NCBI RefSeq assembly: GCF_000956465.1
Contig: NZ_JYJA01000036.1
Span: 62,001-126,000 of the forward strand
DNA: 64,000 nucleotides
Origin: Microbacterium trichothecenolyticum
Lineage (GTDB): Bacteria; Actinomycetota; Actinomycetes; Actinomycetales; Microbacteriaceae
Direction of reading: 5' to 3'
Made by a program: the position numbers and the translations under genes. Shown here in pieces: positions 17,736 to 26,851 of the stretch. The notes under the pieces are model-generated. The model was not told the DNA's origin. It saw only the letters and a list, made by a program, of their open reading frames with translations, and did no database searches. The first letter of the stretch is position 1, and the number at the start of each line of letters is the position of its first letter.

Positions 17736-20582
17736 TTACGGCCGGGTCGCCTCCTCGAGCAGCTCGAGCACGTGGCGGTAGTCGGCTCCCGTCGCGCGCG
17801 TCATGCCCAGCTCGCACGTGCGGTTGCACGATGCGTGCGCGTCGGCGCCCAGGGCCCGGACCTCGGCGGCCTCGGAAGCCGTGGCGGACGCGGTGAGCTC
17901 GGGATGCAGCATCCCGCGGTCCCCGGCGAAGCCGCAGCACGACCACGCGTCCGGCACGATCACCTCCGTGGCGACGGCTTCGGCGACGCGGCGCAGGGCG
18001 GGGTCCAGACCGAGCTGGGTCGACGAGCACGTGGGGTGCAGCGCCAGAGAGCCGACGAGCGGCGCCACCTCGTCCAGGCGCGGAAGCAGCACGCGTTCGG
18101 CGAAGGCGACGGCGTCTTCGACACGGGCGTCGACGCCGGCATCGGCGAGCAGGTGGAGGAACCCCTCGGTGCAGCTCGAGGCATCCGTCACGATCGTGAG
18201 CTCGCCGCCGCGCGTCGCGTCCGAGATCGATGCGGCCACCCGGCGGGCCATGACCTCGCGCCCGCCCGCATGTCCCTTCGAGGTCCAGGGGGTGCTGCAG
18301 CACAGCGCGTCGACGCCGTCGGGCACCGCGAGCCGGACGCCCGCACGTTCGGCGAGCCGGCGGAACGCCTCGGTCACCCCGACGCCGTCGCCGGCGGGCC
18401 CGAACATCGCGTTCACGCAGGCGGGAAGGAAGACGGCGACAGGTGCTTCGTCACCGGTGCCGACGGTCGTCCCGAGGCGCGAGCGCGCGTGTCCGCCTCG
18501 GGGGAGATCGTCCGAGTAGCGCGGCACCGTGTCGGCACCGAGCACGGCGCGGCCGATGTCGGTGGCGAGGGTGACGACGGGCGCCGGGAGGCGGTCGGCC
18601 ACCGTGAGGCCGAGGCTCGCGACCCGGGTCGCCCCTGACCACGCGTGCGCGGCGCCCTTCCACGCGGCGTTCGCCACCGGGCCGGCCTCCTCGCGGCGCA
18701 GGCGCTTCACGAGGGTGCCCGTGTTGATCAGGACAGGGCACGCGGTCTGGCACATGCCGTCGACGGCGCACGTGTCCACGCCCGCGTAGTCGTAGTCGCG
18801 TTCCAGCTCGCGCACGAGTGCGTGATCGCCGGACGCCTCGGCCCGGGCGATCGCGCGGCGCGTGACGATCCGCTGGCGCGGCGTGAGGGTGAGGTCGCGG
18901 CTCGGGCACACCGGCTCGCAGTAGCCGCATTCGACGCAGCGGTCGGCCTCCGGCTCGATCGGGTCCGCGAGCTTGATGTTGCGCAGATGCGCCTCGGGGT
19001 CGTCGTCGATGATGACGCCCGGATTGAGGATGCCGGCCGGGTCGCACAGCCGTTTGAGTTCGCGCATGACGTCGTAGAGCTCGTCGCCGTACTGCCGCCG
19101 CACGTACGGCGCCATGACGCGGCCGGTGCCGTGCTCCGCCTTGAGGTTGCCGCCGGCGTCGAGCACGAGCTCGACCATGTCCTCGGTGAACGCACGGTAG
19201 CGGGCGAGCTGATCGGCCGACTCGAAGCGGTCCGTCAGCATGAAGTGGATGTTGCCGTCCTTGGCGTGCCCGAAGATCACGCTGTCGTCGTAGGCGTACC
19301 GCTCGAACAGCGCCTGCAGGGTCGCGCACGTCGGCGCGAGGCGGTCGACGGGCACGACGACGTCTTCGAGCAGCGCCGTCGTGCCGCTCGGGCGGGCGCC
19401 GGCGACCGACGCGTAGAGGCCCTTGCGCAGCTTCCATGCGGCGGCGCGCGCCACCGCATCGGACGAGAAGGATGCTGCCGCCTCGAGCGGCTGCGTGGCG
19501 AGGGCCTGCGCGCCCCGCGCGACGAGCTCCGAGAGCTCGTCGTCGTCGTGCGCGTGGAACTCGACGAGGAGCGCGGCCTGGTCGCGCACCGTGAGCCCCG
19601 TGATCTCGCGCGGAGCTCCGGCGAGCGACTGCCCGACCCGCAGCGACGTCGCATCCATGAGCTCGAGCGTCGCCGCACCCGTCGCGACGAGTGCGGGGAG
19701 GGCGCGTGTCGCGGCCGCGAGATCGGGGAAGACGGTCAGCGCCGTCGCCATGCGCGGCAGGATCGGCACTGTTCGGTAGGTCGCCTCCGCGACGAACGCC
19801 AGTGTCCCCTCGCTGCCGACCACGAGGTGTGCGAGCAGCTGCGCCGGGGTGTCGAAGTCCAGGAACGCGTTGACCGCGTACCCCATCGTGTTCTTCATCG
19901 CGAACTGCCGGCGGATGATCTCGACCGACCGCGGGTTCGACACCACCCGTTCGCGAAGCCGCGCCAGGCCGTCGACCAGATCGGGCTCGGCGGCCCGCAG
20001 CGCCGCGTCGGCGTCGGGCGCGCCCGAGTCGACGACCGTGCCCGACGGCAGCACGAACACGAGCGAGTCGAGCGTCTCGTACGTGTTCTCGGTGATGCCG
20101 CAGGCCATGCCGCTGGAGTTGTTGTTGACGACGCCGCCGATCGTGCAGGCGAGCTCGCTCGCCGGGTCGGGGCCGAGCCGGAAACCGTGCCGGGCGAGCC
20201 GGGCGTTGACCTGCCGCACCGTCGCGCCCGGCTGCACGCGCACGCGGCGGCCGCCGTCGAGCACGTCGATGCGGCGGAATCGCTGCCGCACGTCCACGAG
20301 GAGTCCGTCGGTGCTGGCCTGGCCCGAGAGGCTCGTGCCTCCTGAACGGAACGTCAGCCGCGACCCGCTGCGGCCGGCTTCGCGCATCACACGGCCGACC
20401 TCGGCCGCGTCGGCGGCGACGAGCACCGCCTCGGGCGTGAGCAGGAAGTGGGAGGCGTCGCTCGCGTACGCGACGCGGTCGATGGCGCGGGTCTTGAGGC
20501 GGGATGCCTCGGCCACGACGTGCGTGACCCCCTCCGCAACAGCGGCGGGCGGCAGGGTCGCGGCGGCGGCGCTTCTTGCCAT
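17736..20582 (-). CDS. FAD- and Fe-S-dependent 2-hydroxyacid dehydrogenase (D-lactate/glycolate type)
   Basis: A 948-aa fusion. A PCMH-type FAD-binding domain (about 35-270; GPDPASELACTIGGVVNNNSSG) and a FAD-oxidase C domain (about 270-530; GHAKDGNIHF, AEHGTGR) are followed by a ferredoxin-like region with CVECGYCEPVCP and CAVDGMCQTACP. A GlpC-like part carries two CCG motifs (ALCCSTPW; WSCCGFAGDRG). This is the Dld-II/GlcD-GlcF architecture that passes electrons from a 2-hydroxyacid to the quinone pool at the membrane. Candidates here are lactate from rhamnose or glycolate from an apionate route. GAGGAG lies upstream of the ATG. It is divergent from GH2 with only 44 bases between starts. Confidence 0.85.
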   Translation of the reverse strand: MARSAAAATLPPAAVAEGVTHVVAEASRLKTRAIDRVAYASDASHFLLTPEAVLVAADAAEVGRVMREAGRSGSRLTFRSGGTSLSGQASTDGLLVDVRQRFRRIDVLDGGRRVRVQPGATVRQVNARLARHGFRLGPDPASELACTIGGVVNNNSSGMACGITENTYETLDSLVFVLPSGTVVDSGAPDADAALRAAEPDLVDGLARLRERVVSNPRSVEIIRRQFAMKNTMGYAVNAFLDFDTPAQLLAHLVVGSEGTLAFVAEATYRTVPILPRMATALTVFPDLAAATRALPALVATGAATLELMDATSLRVGQSLAGAPREITGLTVRDQAALLVEFHAHDDDELSELVARGAQALATQPLEAAASFSSDAVARAAAWKLRKGLYASVAGARPSGTTALLEDVVVPVDRLAPTCATLQALFERYAYDDSVIFGHAKDGNIHFMLTDRFESADQLARYRAFTEDMVELVLDAGGNLKAEHGTGRVMAPYVRRQYGDELYDVMRELKRLCDPAGILNPGVIIDDDPEAHLRNIKLADPIEPEADRCVECGYCEPVCPSRDLTLTPRQRIVTRRAIARAEASGDHALVRELERDYDYAGVDTCAVDGMCQTACPVLINTGTLVKRLRREEAGPVANAAWKGAAHAWSGATRVASLGLTVADRLPAPVVTLATDIGRAVLGADTVPRYSDDLPRGGHARSRLGTTVGTGDEAPVAVFLPACVNAMFGPAGDGVGVTEAFRRLAERAGVRLAVPDGVDALCCSTPWTSKGHAGGREVMARRVAASISDATRGGELTIVTDASSCTEGFLHLLADAGVDARVEDAVAFAERVLLPRLDEVAPLVGSLALHPTCSSTQLGLDPALRRVAEAVATEVIVPDAWSCCGFAGDRGMLHPELTASATASEAAEVRALGADAHASCNRTCELGMTRATGADYRHVLELLEEATRP

Positions 20583-20662
20583 GGGAACTCCTCGCTGAGC
20601 TAGACTGCAATCGCATTCAAGAGAGAATGGATATGCAAGCTCCTATGGACATGCAGACTAGC
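20576..20662 (+). promoter_or_regulatory. GH2 promoter with flanking inverted element GCTAGACTGCA
   Basis: TTGCCA (20576-20581) and TAGACT (20601-20606) are candidate -35 and -10 hexamers with a 19-base spacer. The -10 is embedded in GCTAGACTGCA (20599-20609), which is mirrored with one mismatch by TGCAGACTAGC (20652-20662) inside the first codons. TGCA half-sites (also at 20633-20637) recur between. The same 11-mer, exact, forms the GH127 promoter at 28959-28969 on the other strand. Confidence 0.5.
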
Positions 20663-23600
20663 GGATCGCCGGCTGTCTTCTCCACCGGCCCGTACTGGGA
20701 GAGCACCTCACCGGGAGCAGGGCGACGGATGCCGCGAGCCCACGCCGTCGGCGACGCCCGGGTGCAGAGCCTCAACGGGTCGTGGCGCTTCCGGCTCTCG
20801 CCCACGGCGGCCGGGACGGGCGAGGCCTTTCTGGCCGCAGACTTCGACGACGCCGCCTGGGACGCGATGCCGGTGCCGTCGCACTGGGTGCTCGAGGAGT
20901 TCACGCCGCTCTCCGGCGGCCCCGCGCGCCGCATGCTCGGCACCGGGGAGGGGCCGCTCTACACGAACACGGCCTATCCGATCCCGCTCGATCCGCCGCG
21001 CATGCCGACCGAGAACCCCACAGGCGACTATCGGCTGGTCTTCGATGTGGAGGCCGGCTTCGGGGAGGCGGTGCTGCGTTTCGGCGGCGTCGACTCGTGC
21101 GCGAAGGTGTGGCTGAACGGCGAGGAGCTCGGCTGGTCCACGGGCAGCCGGCTGCCGTTCGAGTTCGAGGCGCCGGTGCGCGCCGGCCGCAACGTGCTGT
21201 GCGTGCGCGTGCACCGCTGGTCGGCGGGGACGTACCTCGAGGACCAGGACATGTGGTGGCTCCCCGGGATCTTCCGCGACGTCGAGCTGCTCGCGCGTCC
21301 CGCGGGGGCGATCGACGACCACTTCGTCCACGCCGACTACGACGCCGTGACGGGCCTGGGCACGCTGCGGGTGGACGCCTCCACCGAGGCGGTCGTCGAG
21401 ATCCCCGAGCTCGGCATCCGTGTCCCCGCGGGCCAGACCGTGACGGTCGCCGTCGAGCCGTGGAGCGCGGAGCGGCCGCGTCTGTATCGCGGCGCACTGC
21501 GCGCGAGCGGCGAGACGGTCGAGCTCGCCGTCGGGTTCCGGCACGTGGAGATCGTCGACGGCGTGTTCACGGTGAACGGGCGGCCCGTCACGTTCCGCGG
21601 CGTCAATCGCCACGAGCATCACCCCGACACCGGGCGCACGCTCGACCGCGACACCATGACCCAGGACATCGTGCTCATGAAGCGCGCCAACATCGACGCC
21701 GTGCGCACCAGCCACTACCCGCCGCATCCGGAGTTCCTTCGCCTGTGCGACGAGTACGGGCTGTGGGTGATCGTCGAGGTCGACCTCGAGACGCACGGAT
21801 TCATCTACGAGGGGTGGGCGCACAACCCGCCGGCGCTGCCGGAGTGGCGCGACGCGGTCATGGACCGCCTCGTCCGCACGGTCGAGCCGCACAAGAACCA
21901 CCCGAGCATCGTCGTCTGGTCGCTCGCCAACGAGAGCATGACCGGTGACGGCTTCGCAGAGATGCGCCGCTGGCTCGACGAACGCGACCCGTCGCGCGCC
22001 GTTCTCTACGAGCGCGATCCGAGCTACCGCGACTCGGACTTCTACTCGCTCATGTATCCGTCGCTCGAGCTGCTCGACGAGATCGGCCGTCACGCGGAGC
22101 CCCGAGGCGGGCGGCTGAGCATGCACGGCATGGTGTTCGACGAATCGGGCGGGGTCGCGCCGCTGCCGGAGGGTGTGACCGAAGCCGACGAGGAGCGCCG
22201 GCGCGGCCTGCCGTTCCTCCTCGTCGAGTACGCGCACGCGCAGGGCAACGGCCCGGGGTCGCTGCAGGATTACTGGCGCATCATCCGCGCCCACGACCGC
22301 CTCTGCGGCGCGTTCGTGTGGGAGTGGATCGACCACGGCTTCAACGCCGTGACCGACGACGGCGCGCCGTTCGTCATGCACGGCGACGACGTCGACGACG
22401 AGCCACGCGGCGGCCGGTTCAGCCTGCACGGGCTGGTGTTCAGCGACCGCACGCCGACCCCGGGCCTCGTCGAGCTCGCGAAGGCGCATGAGACCATCGG
22501 GATCACGGTGAGCGACGACGCGGTGCGCATCGTGAACGACCGCCACAGCGCCGACACGGCCGACCTGACATTCCCGTGGTCCGTCGAGGCTGACGGCGAG
22601 GTCGCCGCGAGCGGACTGCTGTCCGTTCCCGTGCTCGCGCCGGGGGATTCCGTGGCGGTCCCGATTCCGGATGCTGCCGCCACCGCGCTCGCGTCGGTCA
22701 CCCGCGACACCGTGCTCACGGTCGGGGCGGCGCTCGCCGCAGACGAGCTCTGGGCTCCGGCCGGCCACGTCGTCGCGTGGGGGCAGGGGGTGGCCGCGCC
22801 CGCGGCCGCGGACGCAGACGCCGAGGCCGGGAGACCGCAGACCGATCGAGACACCGTGCGTGCTGTGGTTTCCCCGCAGCCCCGGGATGTCTCGCGAACC
22901 GCCGGCGGGATCCGGCTCGGATCGGCCACGTTCGATGCGACGACGGGCCGCCTGGTGCGGCTCGGCGACCTCGACCTCGACGGCCCGGTGCTCGACCTGT
23001 ACCGCGCGCCCACCGAGAACGACCACGGCCAGGGCGAGATCAACAACATCGCGGGCGTGTGGCGCAAGACGATGCTGCACCGGCTGCTGCACCGCGTCGA
23101 CGAGATCGACGTGGTCGACGGACGGCTCCGGGCGAGCGGGCGCACGGCGCCGCGCACGCATCCGCACGGCGTCGCCTGGACGATGACATGGACCCCCGAC
23201 GGCGACGGCGTCGTGCTCGATGTCGACGCCGACTTCGTCGGGCCGTGGACCGACACCCCGTACATGCACCGCGACATCCTCGTCCCGCGTCTCGGCCTGC
23301 TGTTCGGCCTTCCCGGTGCCGCCGAGCGCGTGACGTGGTTCGGTCGGGGCCCGGGCGAGACGTACGTCGACTCGTTCGAGGCCTCGCGCATCGGGCGGTA
23401 CAGCCGGTCGATCGACGACCTCCAGGTGCCGTACCCGGTGCCGCAGGAGAACGGCAACCACGTGCAGACGCGGTGGCTCGAGGTCGCGGCTCCCGGCATC
23501 CCGACCCTGCGGGTCGAGGGTCGTCCTGAGTTCGACTTCACCGCCCGCCGGTGGACGTCGCACGACCTCGATCGTGCCGTCAAGCTGCACGACCTCGTCG

Positions 23601-23737
23601 ATTCGGGTCGGGTGTGGCTCAACATCGATCACGCGCAGCAGGGTGTGGGCTCAGCATCCGTCGGCCCTGCTCTTCCGGAGAAGTACCGCATCCCGCGCGA
23701 GCGCACATCGTGGAGCGTGCGCCTCGAGGCTCGCTGA
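20627..23737 (+). CDS. Glycoside hydrolase family 2 (LacZ-like beta-galactosidase)
   Basis: About 1036 aa, cytoplasmic. Order: N-terminal jelly-roll (GDYRLVFDVEAGF... VWLNGEELGW), immunoglobulin-like domain, TIM barrel (FRGVNRHEHHPDTGR, AVRTSHYPPHPEF), second Ig domain and a Bgal small-chain domain (GPGETYVDSFEASRIGRYS). Acid/base Glu436 is in WSLANES and nucleophile Glu534 in VEYAHAQGN, both intact. GH2 includes beta-galactosidases, beta-glucuronidases and arabinopyranosidases; LacZ-like length and the small-chain domain favour a galactosidase or arabinopyranosidase. ATG 20627 is chosen because it follows the putative -10 at 20601-20606; ATGs at 20633 and 20645 are alternatives, and the Shine-Dalgarno is weak (GAGAGA). 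Confidence 0.88.
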   Translation: MDMQAPMDMQTSGSPAVFSTGPYWESTSPGAGRRMPRAHAVGDARVQSLNGSWRFRLSPTAAGTGEAFLAADFDDAAWDAMPVPSHWVLEEFTPLSGGPARRMLGTGEGPLYTNTAYPIPLDPPRMPTENPTGDYRLVFDVEAGFGEAVLRFGGVDSCAKVWLNGEELGWSTGSRLPFEFEAPVRAGRNVLCVRVHRWSAGTYLEDQDMWWLPGIFRDVELLARPAGAIDDHFVHADYDAVTGLGTLRVDASTEAVVEIPELGIRVPAGQTVTVAVEPWSAERPRLYRGALRASGETVELAVGFRHVEIVDGVFTVNGRPVTFRGVNRHEHHPDTGRTLDRDTMTQDIVLMKRANIDAVRTSHYPPHPEFLRLCDEYGLWVIVEVDLETHGFIYEGWAHNPPALPEWRDAVMDRLVRTVEPHKNHPSIVVWSLANESMTGDGFAEMRRWLDERDPSRAVLYERDPSYRDSDFYSLMYPSLELLDEIGRHAEPRGGRLSMHGMVFDESGGVAPLPEGVTEADEERRRGLPFLLVEYAHAQGNGPGSLQDYWRIIRAHDRLCGAFVWEWIDHGFNAVTDDGAPFVMHGDDVDDEPRGGRFSLHGLVFSDRTPTPGLVELAKAHETIGITVSDDAVRIVNDRHSADTADLTFPWSVEADGEVAASGLLSVPVLAPGDSVAVPIPDAAATALASVTRDTVLTVGAALAADELWAPAGHVVAWGQGVAAPAAADADAEAGRPQTDRDTVRAVVSPQPRDVSRTAGGIRLGSATFDATTGRLVRLGDLDLDGPVLDLYRAPTENDHGQGEINNIAGVWRKTMLHRLLHRVDEIDVVDGRLRASGRTAPRTHPHGVAWTMTWTPDGDGVVLDVDADFVGPWTDTPYMHRDILVPRLGLLFGLPGAAERVTWFGRGPGETYVDSFEASRIGRYSRSIDDLQVPYPVPQENGNHVQTRWLEVAAPGIPTLRVEGRPEFDFTARRWTSHDLDRAVKLHDLVDSGRVWLNIDHAQQGVGSASVGPALPEKYRIPRERTSWSVRLEAR

Positions 23738-23777
23738 ATCCTCCGCCGGCGCACACCGCGCGAACCGCGGGGACCTG

Positions 23778-23838
23778 GCGAGAATAGGACGGATCCGGGG
23801 CCTCCGCATCCGAAACTCGCGGGATCTCCGATTCTCGC
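23778..23838. repeat. Long-armed palindrome between convergent GH2 and NUDIX genes
   Basis: GCGAGAATAGGA (23778-23789) faces TCCGATTCTCGC (23827-23838) with 11 of 12 positions pairing. CGGAT/ATCCG can pair inside. It lies between two convergent stops and probably serves as a bidirectional terminator. Its GCGAGAAT arm recurs at 46988-47056. Confidence 0.55.
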
Positions 23839-23846
23839 GCGTCGCG

Positions 23847-24299
23847 TCAGAACCCGTGTGCGAGCAGGGTCGCGCCCGCGCCGGCGCGGAGTGCGCCCAG
23901 CGCCTCGCGCTCGTAGGCAGGTAAGCGGTCGGGGAGGGCGTCGAGATCGAACCAGGCGAGCTCTGCGCACTTGCGGGGCTCGAGGATCTCGGGCTCGCCC
24001 TCCCACTCGTCGCACACGAAGAACCAGTCGACGCGCTGCTCGATCGGGTCGTCGGTGCCGGCGGTGCGCTGCATGACAGCGACCGGCGTCAGCGAGGCGG
24101 GCGCGAGCGACAGCCCGAGCTCCTCGCGCACCTCGCGGATCGCGGCGTCGACGGCGGTCTCGCCGCGCTCGACGTGGCCCGCGGCGCCGGCGGCCCAGCA
24201 TCCGTCCATGTAGCCGGTGTTCTGCCGCAGCTGCAGCAGCACCGCCCTGCCTCGGCGGAGATAGACGTACGACGACGGGACGACGGAGAAGCGGGTCAC
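23847..24299 (-). CDS. NUDIX hydrolase
   Basis: A 150-aa single-domain NUDIX protein. The complete Nudix box Gx5Ex7REVREELGL spans residues 41-63 (GHVERGE...REVREELG), so catalysis is intact; NUDIX enzymes cleave nucleoside diphosphates linked to another moiety. GTG was chosen because the family fold starts at once and a -10-like TAGGTT lies 8 bases upstream, which suggests a leaderless start. It follows the DUF1537 kinase by 17 bases, but its own promoter-like element makes cotranscription uncertain. Confidence 0.82.
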   Translation of the reverse strand: MTRFSVVPSSYVYLRRGRAVLLQLRQNTGYMDGCWAAGAAGHVERGETAVDAAIREVREELGLSLAPASLTPVAVMQRTAGTDDPIEQRVDWFFVCDEWEGEPEILEPRKCAELAWFDLDALPDRLPAYEREALGALRAGAGATLLAHGF

Positions 24300-24316
24300 G
24301 GCGACCCAACCTACCG

Positions 24317-25582
24317 TCAGGCGAGCGCGGCGACGTCGATGAACAGGGCGTCGGCGCCCACCTGCCCGCCTTTGAGCAGCAGCTCGAGCCCGTCGATGGC
24401 GGGGTCCGCGGCGTGCGCCCGCAGCAGCACGACATTGCCCCACGGGTTCGCGGCGATCGAGAGCGACTCCACGCCGAGCAGGCGCGTGACGCGACTGGAC
24501 GTGTCACCGCCGCACACGATCACGCGGCGCGCCGCTTCGTCGCGGGCGACGGCGGAGATGACGGATGCCGCCGCCTCGGCGATCGCCTCGAGCACGGGGC
24601 GGGCGCCGGTCGAGGTCGCGTCGGCGTCGTCCGACGTGAGCACGACGCCGCGTCCGGCGCGCAGCGCGGCGATCACGTCGGGCTCGACGGCCTCCCGCCC
24701 GGGCCCGTCGAGCGGCAGCGGCTGAACCAGCCAGCCCGCGGCGGCCGCGGCATCCGCCTGCCGGCGCGTCTGCGCCGAACGGCTGCCCGACACGACGAGC
24801 ACCGGCCCCGCCGAGGGGGTCGATGCCGGTACGGCTGGGCCGCCACGCGGGTTCGCTGCAGCGATGCCGTGGGACAGACCGCCCGAGCCGATGGCGAACA
24901 CCGGTGCGGGCAGCGCCGCGACAGCCTCGCCGACGGCCACGAGATGTTCGTCGGTGAGGGCGTCGAGCACCATCGCCGCCTCGGCGGCGCTGCGCAGCAG
25001 CGCTTCGAGATCGTCGAAGGCCACAAGGGGGATCGAGCCGACGGGCAGGTCCGTCTGGCGGCCGATGTGGACCGCGAGGTCGGCCTCGGTCATCGGCGTC
25101 GAGGGGTGGTGCGACATCGTCGGCTGCCGGTCGAGCCGGTACACCGTGCCCCGCTCGGCGGCGAAGTGCTGGCCGAACAGCGTGTACCGCCCGAAGTCGG
25201 GCTGGGCGAACAGCATCGGCACGGGGCGCTCGCCGAACGTCTCGCGCCCGAGCTCGACGACGCGGCCGAGACTGCCCACCTGCGGCGCGGAGTCCGCCGT
25301 GGAGCACGCCTTGTACTGCACGATCGCCGGCTCGAGCTCGGCGAACGCGGCGAGCACCGGCCCCAGCTCGGCGTCCATCTCGTCGGGCGCGAGCGAACGC
25401 GAGATTCCGGCCACGCCGACCACGTCCACTTCGTCCGCCGCGCGGCGCAGGGCGGCAGCATCCGGGAGTCCCGTGAAGAGCCGTCCCGTCCAGCCGCGCC
25501 GCGCGAACTGCAGCAGCGCGTCGACGCTGCCGGTGAAGTCGTCGCCGTAGAACAGGGCGGCGCCGCGGACGGCTCTAGGCAC
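24317..25582 (-). CDS. oiaK: DUF1537-family four-carbon-acid-sugar kinase, probable 3-oxo-isoapionate kinase
   Basis: A 421-aa two-domain kinase. The N-terminal sugar-binding domain starts with the family motif YGDDFTGS (about residues 12-19). The C-terminal nucleotide-binding domain has GGDTSSR (358-364) and LLLKGGQVG near the end. The family phosphorylates erythronate, threonate or 3-oxo-isoapionate. The start GTG overlaps the stop of the RuBisCO-like gene, and this kinase/RuBisCO-like pairing is the signature of the 3-oxo-isoapionate-4-phosphate route. ApnO- and ApnL-like genes 17-20 kb away support this. Without those, erythronate or threonate kinase would be the alternative. Confidence 0.68.
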   Translation of the reverse strand: MPRAVRGAALFYGDDFTGSVDALLQFARRGWTGRLFTGLPDAAALRRAADEVDVVGVAGISRSLAPDEMDAELGPVLAAFAELEPAIVQYKACSTADSAPQVGSLGRVVELGRETFGERPVPMLFAQPDFGRYTLFGQHFAAERGTVYRLDRQPTMSHHPSTPMTEADLAVHIGRQTDLPVGSIPLVAFDDLEALLRSAAEAAMVLDALTDEHLVAVGEAVAALPAPVFAIGSGGLSHGIAAANPRGGPAVPASTPSAGPVLVVSGSRSAQTRRQADAAAAAGWLVQPLPLDGPGREAVEPDVIAALRAGRGVVLTSDDADATSTGARPVLEAIAEAAASVISAVARDEAARRVIVCGGDTSSRVTRLLGVESLSIAANPWGNVVLLRAHAADPAIDGLELLLKGGQVGADALFIDVAALA

Positions 25583-26846
25583 GGACCGGACCGAAGAGCT
25601 CGGCGGCCCGGCGGAGGGCGGAAGAGCTCTCGTATGCGTCGTCGATGCTCTCGCCGCGAGCGGCCGACGCCCACGCGTCGCGCATGCTCGCGACGCCGGC
25701 GGCCGCGCCGTCGGGATGACCGTGGATGCCGCCGCCGGCGAGCACGAGGAGGTCGGTCGTGCCGACCGCGGCGTAGGTGGCGTGCGCGAGCCCGCCCCAC
25801 TGGCCCGACGACAGCACGGGGAGTGTGGGCGTGAGCCCCAGCAGCGGCTCACGCACCGCGGCGATGGAGTCGAGCACCTGTTCGTCCGTCTCGTAGAACT
25901 TGTTGCTGATGCCGTTCGTGTGCAGGTGGTCGGCGCCGGCGAGGCGCGCGAGCTTCTGCCACGCTCGGAACCCTATCCCCACCTGCTCGGAGCGCCCGAA
26001 CGAGCCGAACATCGCGCGGTGTCCGTGGATCGGCACGCTGCTGTGGCTGCGGAGGAACTCGAGGCCAGGCAGGCCGATCAGGTTGATGCACGCCATCACG
26101 CACGTGCCGCCGGCGGCCACGACGAGGTCGTGGTTGGCCTCCAGCCGCCCGATGTCGTCCGTGATGTTGAACGCGTACATCGGCTTTCGGCCGGTGCGGT
26201 CGGCGTAGCGCTCGAGCACCGGCATGACCGCCGCGACCCTGGCCGCCAGCGGCGCGCTCGGCCCGTTGCCCTGCAGCTCGTCGTCCTTGATGAAGTCGAT
26301 GCCCGACTCGGCGAGCTGACCGACGACCTCGGCGAGGTCGTCCGGGGACAGGCCGATGCTGGGCTTGACGATCGTGCCGATGAGCGCGCCCTCGGGGCGG
26401 CCCACCAGCCCGCGCGTGCCCTCGACGCCGAACGCGGGACCGGGGTAGCGCTCGGCGAACGCCGGCGGCAGCTCGAGGTCGACCAGGCGGATCGCCGCCA
26501 GCTCCTTGATCTCGAACAGGTTGCCCGCGACGGCGGCGAGCAGGTTCGGAAGCGACGGGCCGAAGTTGTCGAGCGGGAACCGCAGGCGCAGTCGCGCGCG
26601 CCGCCGCAGTGCGGGGTCGCCGACTGCTCCCGGCAGGGGCGAGGCGCCGGTGAGGGGCACCTCGTCGATGGACTCGACCTGGGCGGCGAAGCGCGCGCGC
26701 AGGTCGTCGGACTCACGCTCGACGCGGACGAACGTCCCGGTGGATTGCTCGCCGGCGAGCACCTCGGCGGCCCGCCGAAGCGGCAGCGAGGTCTCGATGA
26801 TGTACGTCGCGACGACGTGCTGGGACGTGAAGGATGACGAGGACAT
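25575..26846 (-). CDS. RuBisCO-like protein, probable 3-oxo-isoapionate-4-phosphate-processing enzyme (OiaX/OiaT type)
   Basis: A 423-aa form IV RuBisCO large-chain homologue: a small N-terminal alpha/beta domain, then a TIM barrel. It keeps the catalytic Lys161 in GTIVKPSIGL and the metal-binding Lys187-Asp-Asp-Glu in DFIKDDE. Loop 6, which carries an essential Lys in true RuBisCO, reads VLSSGQWGG (about 344-352), so CO2 fixation on ribulose bisphosphate is not expected. It is coupled to the DUF1537 kinase by an 8-base overlap. In the known apionate pathway such proteins decarboxylate (OiaX) or hydrolyse (OiaT, giving 3-phosphoglycerate and glycolate) the kinase product; sequence alone does not choose. 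Methylthioribulose-type RLPs are less likely in this context. Confidence 0.75.
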   Translation of the reverse strand: MSSSSFTSQHVVATYIIETSLPLRRAAEVLAGEQSTGTFVRVERESDDLRARFAAQVESIDEVPLTGASPLPGAVGDPALRRRARLRLRFPLDNFGPSLPNLLAAVAGNLFEIKELAAIRLVDLELPPAFAERYPGPAFGVEGTRGLVGRPEGALIGTIVKPSIGLSPDDLAEVVGQLAESGIDFIKDDELQGNGPSAPLAARVAAVMPVLERYADRTGRKPMYAFNITDDIGRLEANHDLVVAAGGTCVMACINLIGLPGLEFLRSHSSVPIHGHRAMFGSFGRSEQVGIGFRAWQKLARLAGADHLHTNGISNKFYETDEQVLDSIAAVREPLLGLTPTLPVLSSGQWGGLAHATYAAVGTTDLLVLAGGGIHGHPDGAAAGVASMRDAWASAARGESIDDAYESSSALRRAAELFGPVRA

Positions 26847-26851
26847 GCGCC

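Noticed and set aside
25575..26846. True ribulose-bisphosphate carboxylase
   Set aside because: No loop-6 lysine, no phosphoribulokinase or small subunit nearby; context is sugar-acid catabolism.
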